A program made the position numbers and the translations under genes. From SIG636 sp045604285 (GTDB lineage Bacteria; Bacillota; Clostridia; Oscillospirales; CAG-382), in NCBI GenBank assembly GCA_045604285.1, contig JAZUNS010000155.1, positions 1 through 15,406 on the forward strand: DNA of 15,406 nucleotides, written 5' to 3'. A model generated the notes under the pieces. The model made no database searches. It was not told the DNA's origin and saw only the letters and a list, made by a program, of their open reading frames with translations. Below, piece after piece: positions 13,765 through 15,406 of this stretch. How positions within the stretch are numbered: position 1 is the stretch's first letter; the number at the start of each line of letters is the position of its first letter.

Positions 13765-13938
13765 TTAAAGCAAATTGTAAAAGCTGCCAAAAATTTGTTG
13801 GTGCTTGCTTGATAACCCCGCAACAAAGCTTCTAAGCTCCTGGTCGTTCAGCTTTGCGGCAGTCTCGTCACATTGGGTCTTTAAAAACTGTGCGTGGGAA
13901 AGTGCGTCGTCAACGTACATAAGCTCTTTGTCTGTCAT
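13765..13938 (-). CDS. Small spore coat-associated protein (57 aa)
   Basis: A 57-residue protein reading MTDKELMYVDDALSHAQFLK at its start, then a helical stretch with TAAKLNDQELRSFVAGL and ending FGSFYNLL. The ribosome site GAGAGGAG lies 9 nt before ATG 13938, and the next gene, a Coat_F protein, follows 12 bp later in the same operon. Short helical proteins with the pattern DxAL.H...L...C....L.D..L...........H...F..L occur next to Coat_F genes in clostridia, so a coat role is likely. The H..F..L end resembles the start of the Coat_F helix bundle, suggesting a half-domain partner. Confidence 0.72.
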   Translation of the reverse strand: MTDKELMYVDDALSHAQFLKTQCDETAAKLNDQELRSFVAGLSSKHQQIFGSFYNLL

Positions 13939-13972
13939 GTCGGAAAACTCCTCTCTTTTGTTTTACGTCTAA

Positions 13973-14001
13973 AGTTTGTCCAAAACAAAGTAAAAATATT
14001 C
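13973..14001 (-). promoter_or_regulatory. Possible sigma-E promoter of the coat operon
   Basis: On the minus strand GAATATT (13995-14001) fits the sigma-E -35 consensus KMATATT fully. After 14 bp comes GACAAACT (13973-13980), which fits the -10 CATACAMT at five of eight. RNA would start near 13965. This would make the coat genes mother-cell specific. Confidence 0.33.
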
Positions 14002-14020
14002 CACCGATATAAAAAATCAC

Positions 14021-14049
14021 TTTACCCAAGGGCGTTTTTGTGCTATAAT
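14021..14049 (+). promoter_or_regulatory. Sigma-A promoter of the hydrolase pair
   Basis: TTTACC (14021-14026), 17-bp spacer, TATAAT (14044-14049) with extended TGC. RNA start near 14056 leaves a leader of about 14 nt, so the upstream in-frame TTG at 14049 cannot be the start. Confidence 0.8.
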
Positions 14050-14069
14050 TGCCTAAAGAGGTGGTATCA

Positions 14070-14708
14070 ATGCACTATCAGGTTAAAAAAATAGTGGTTG
14101 GTAATTTGCAAACCAACTGTTATATCATCAAGCAGGAGGGTAGCCGTGGTGCCGTGGTTATTGACCCCGGTGACGACGCCATCCTTATTAAAAGCACCCT
14201 GCACGATATGGATGCATACCCGGCGCTGATATTGCTTACCCACGGGCATTTTGACCATATTCTTGCAGTTGATCTGCTGAGGACGGAAAAAACGAAGGTG
14301 GCTATCCACAAGGCAGATGCAAATATGCTTTTGGAAAGGGATTTGATATCCGGCATCCTAAAGCATAACCCTTGGCCCTTTAAAAGTGCCGACGTAGTAT
14401 TTGGTGACAAAGACCGCCACGTAAGCCTTTGCGGCTATGATTTTGAGGTTATACACACCCCGGGCCACACCGAAGGCTCTGTGTGTTATCTATTCGGTGA
14501 CCTGCTGTTTACGGGGGATACCCTTTTCAGGGGCGGCATGGGCAGAACCGATTTCCAAGGCGGCAACATAAACAAAATGATAGCTTCCCTAAGGTTGCTA
14601 TACAGTATGCCCGGTGACTACGGCGTATTTCCGGGCCACGATAGGGATACGACCCTTTCCGATGAAAGAACTACTAACCCGTATATGAGAAAGGCGGTAG
14701 GAAAATGA
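14070..14708 (+). CDS. Metallo-beta-lactamase-fold hydrolase, glyoxalase II-like
   Basis: A 212-residue cytoplasmic protein with the full metal set of the fold: H58, H60, D62 and H63 in THGHFDH, H133 in HTPGHTEGS, D150 in FTGDTLF and H190 in FPGHDRDT. The order and spacing match YcbL/glyoxalase II-like single-domain enzymes that hydrolyse thioesters such as S-lactoylglutathione; the C-terminal glutathione-binding domain of classical GloB is absent, so the physiological substrate is unknown. ATG 14070 follows AAGAGGTGG and gives MHYQVKKIVVGNLQTNCYII, the normal family start. Its stop overlaps the next gene's ATG (ATGA), so the two hydrolases are coupled. Confidence 0.9.
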   Translation: MHYQVKKIVVGNLQTNCYIIKQEGSRGAVVIDPGDDAILIKSTLHDMDAYPALILLTHGHFDHILAVDLLRTEKTKVAIHKADANMLLERDLISGILKHNPWPFKSADVVFGDKDRHVSLCGYDFEVIHTPGHTEGSVCYLFGDLLFTGDTLFRGGMGRTDFQGGNINKMIASLRLLYSMPGDYGVFPGHDRDTTLSDERTTNPYMRKAVGK

Positions 14709-15406
14709 GCTTACACATAGAAAAAATCGATAAAAATTTTGCTCCCTCGCCGGAGCTTAGCGCACGCTTCCCCTCTATAAAGCTTTACGATGCAACCGAC
14801 AGCCCCGCAGTAATTACGGGCCTGCACCATAAGGGTGAGGACGGCGTATTTTGCCGCCTGCCTTTAGAGCTTTCAAAAATCAATCCGTCCATAGAAAACC
14901 TTGCAAAATATACAGCAGGTGGCAGAATCCGTTTTCGCACCAACTCTCCCTACGTAGCAATAAAGGCAAAAAAGCTTAATACCTTTTATATGCGCCACAT
15001 GCCTCTTTCCGGCTCTACCGGTTGTGAGATTTACGTGGGCAACGGCAAGGATATGCGCTTTTTAAAAATGTGCTGCGCTAACAGAGTAGAGGATATGTGG
15101 TTTGAGGACGGCAACTATATCGCTTGCAAGGACGACGCCCCCAACAGCGAGCTTCAGGATATTACCGTTGCTTTGCCACTGTACGGCGGCATAACCGAAA
15201 TTTATATAGGTATCGACAAGGATAGCGTTTTGCTTCCCCCCACCCCCAACGACCACGGCATGGTAATGTTTTACGGCTCGTCCATCACCCAGGGGGGCTG
15301 TGCCTGCAGAGCCGGCAACTCCTATGACGGCATAATATCCAAGCTTTACAACTGCGAAATCTACAATCTCGGCTTCTCCGGCAGCGCTAAGGGAGAGCCG
15401 GAAATT
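14705..15406 (+). CDS. SGNH/GDSL hydrolase, two-domain, cut by window end
   Basis: The first 234 residues of an open frame that continues beyond the window. The N-terminal part (about 1-180) is a beta-rich domain with GRIRFRTNSPYVAIKAK and LPLYGGITEIYIGID, as in the jelly-roll-like domain preceding the catalytic part of the Lipase_GDSL_3-type family. The SGNH domain begins near 187: block I is MFYGSSITQGG with the nucleophile Ser in GSS, and block II is NLGFSGSAKGE with the oxyanion Gly. The Asp-His block lies past the end. Family members are often acetyl-esterases on carbohydrates. It has no signal peptide and its ATG overlaps the stop of the metallo-hydrolase gene. Confidence 0.85.
   Translation, partial: MSLHIEKIDKNFAPSPELSARFPSIKLYDATDSPAVITGLHHKGEDGVFCRLPLELSKINPSIENLAKYTAGGRIRFRTNSPYVAIKAKKLNTFYMRHMPLSGSTGCEIYVGNGKDMRFLKMCCANRVEDMWFEDGNYIACKDDAPNSELQDITVALPLYGGITEIYIGIDKDSVLLPPTPNDHGMVMFYGSSITQGGCACRAGNSYDGIISKLYNCEIYNLGFSGSAKGEPEI

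Noticed and set aside
14049..14069. TTG at 14049 as start of the metallo-hydrolase
   Set aside because: It lies in the -10 box of the promoter; ATG 14070 has an AGAGGTGG ribosome site and gives the usual family N-terminus.
1..15406. CRISPR array, tRNA or rRNA genes, transposase
   Set aside because: No regularly spaced direct repeats, no cloverleaf sequence, no rRNA-like segment and no transposase frame were seen in the window.

Overview
The window looks like chromosomal DNA of a spore-forming, probably anaerobic member of the Clostridia (Bacillota). The evidence is a Coat_F-type spore coat gene, a dockerin-bearing secreted protein, SpoIIM-free but clearly Gram-positive lipoproteins, consensus sigma-A promoters with 17-bp spacers, AGGAGG-type ribosome binding sites and intrinsic terminators. 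No database search was possible, so family names rest on recognised motifs and gene order.

Region 1 (1-245) has no gene. It holds a set of nested inverted repeats and a GC-rich hairpin. Region 2 (246-5290, minus strand) is a tightly packed, intact phage head and DNA-packaging module in the order TerS, TerL, portal, scaffold, major capsid, small decoration-like protein. Gene order resembles P22-like phages. No maturation protease, head-completion, tail, lysis, integrase or regulator gene is seen, and the genes on its right look like host genes. It may be a remnant, a domesticated head module, or the edge of a prophage that continues left of position 1.

Region 3 (5400-7960, plus strand) has a GtrA-type membrane protein and an orphan oligopeptide-binding lipoprotein, each with its own sigma-A promoter, closed by a bidirectional terminator. 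Region 4 (7971-12142) looks like a cell-wall locus. A leaderless Amidase_3/SH3b amidase (minus) diverges from two tandem paralogous lipoproteins (plus), each with a PASTA domain followed by a GHL10 glycosidase domain related to E. coli DigH. The amidase would make denuded glycan strands and the GHL10 enzymes could cut them. Three hairpins close the pair.

Region 5 (12146-13938, minus strand) has a secreted protein with an N-terminal dockerin and four internal repeats, and a two-gene spore coat operon that includes a 57-residue protein. The coat operon terminator runs directly into the -35 box of the dockerin gene. Region 6 (14021-15406, plus strand) has a consensus promoter, a glyoxalase-II-like metallo-beta-lactamase-fold hydrolase and, overlapping it by ATGA, a two-domain SGNH/GDSL hydrolase cut off by the window end.
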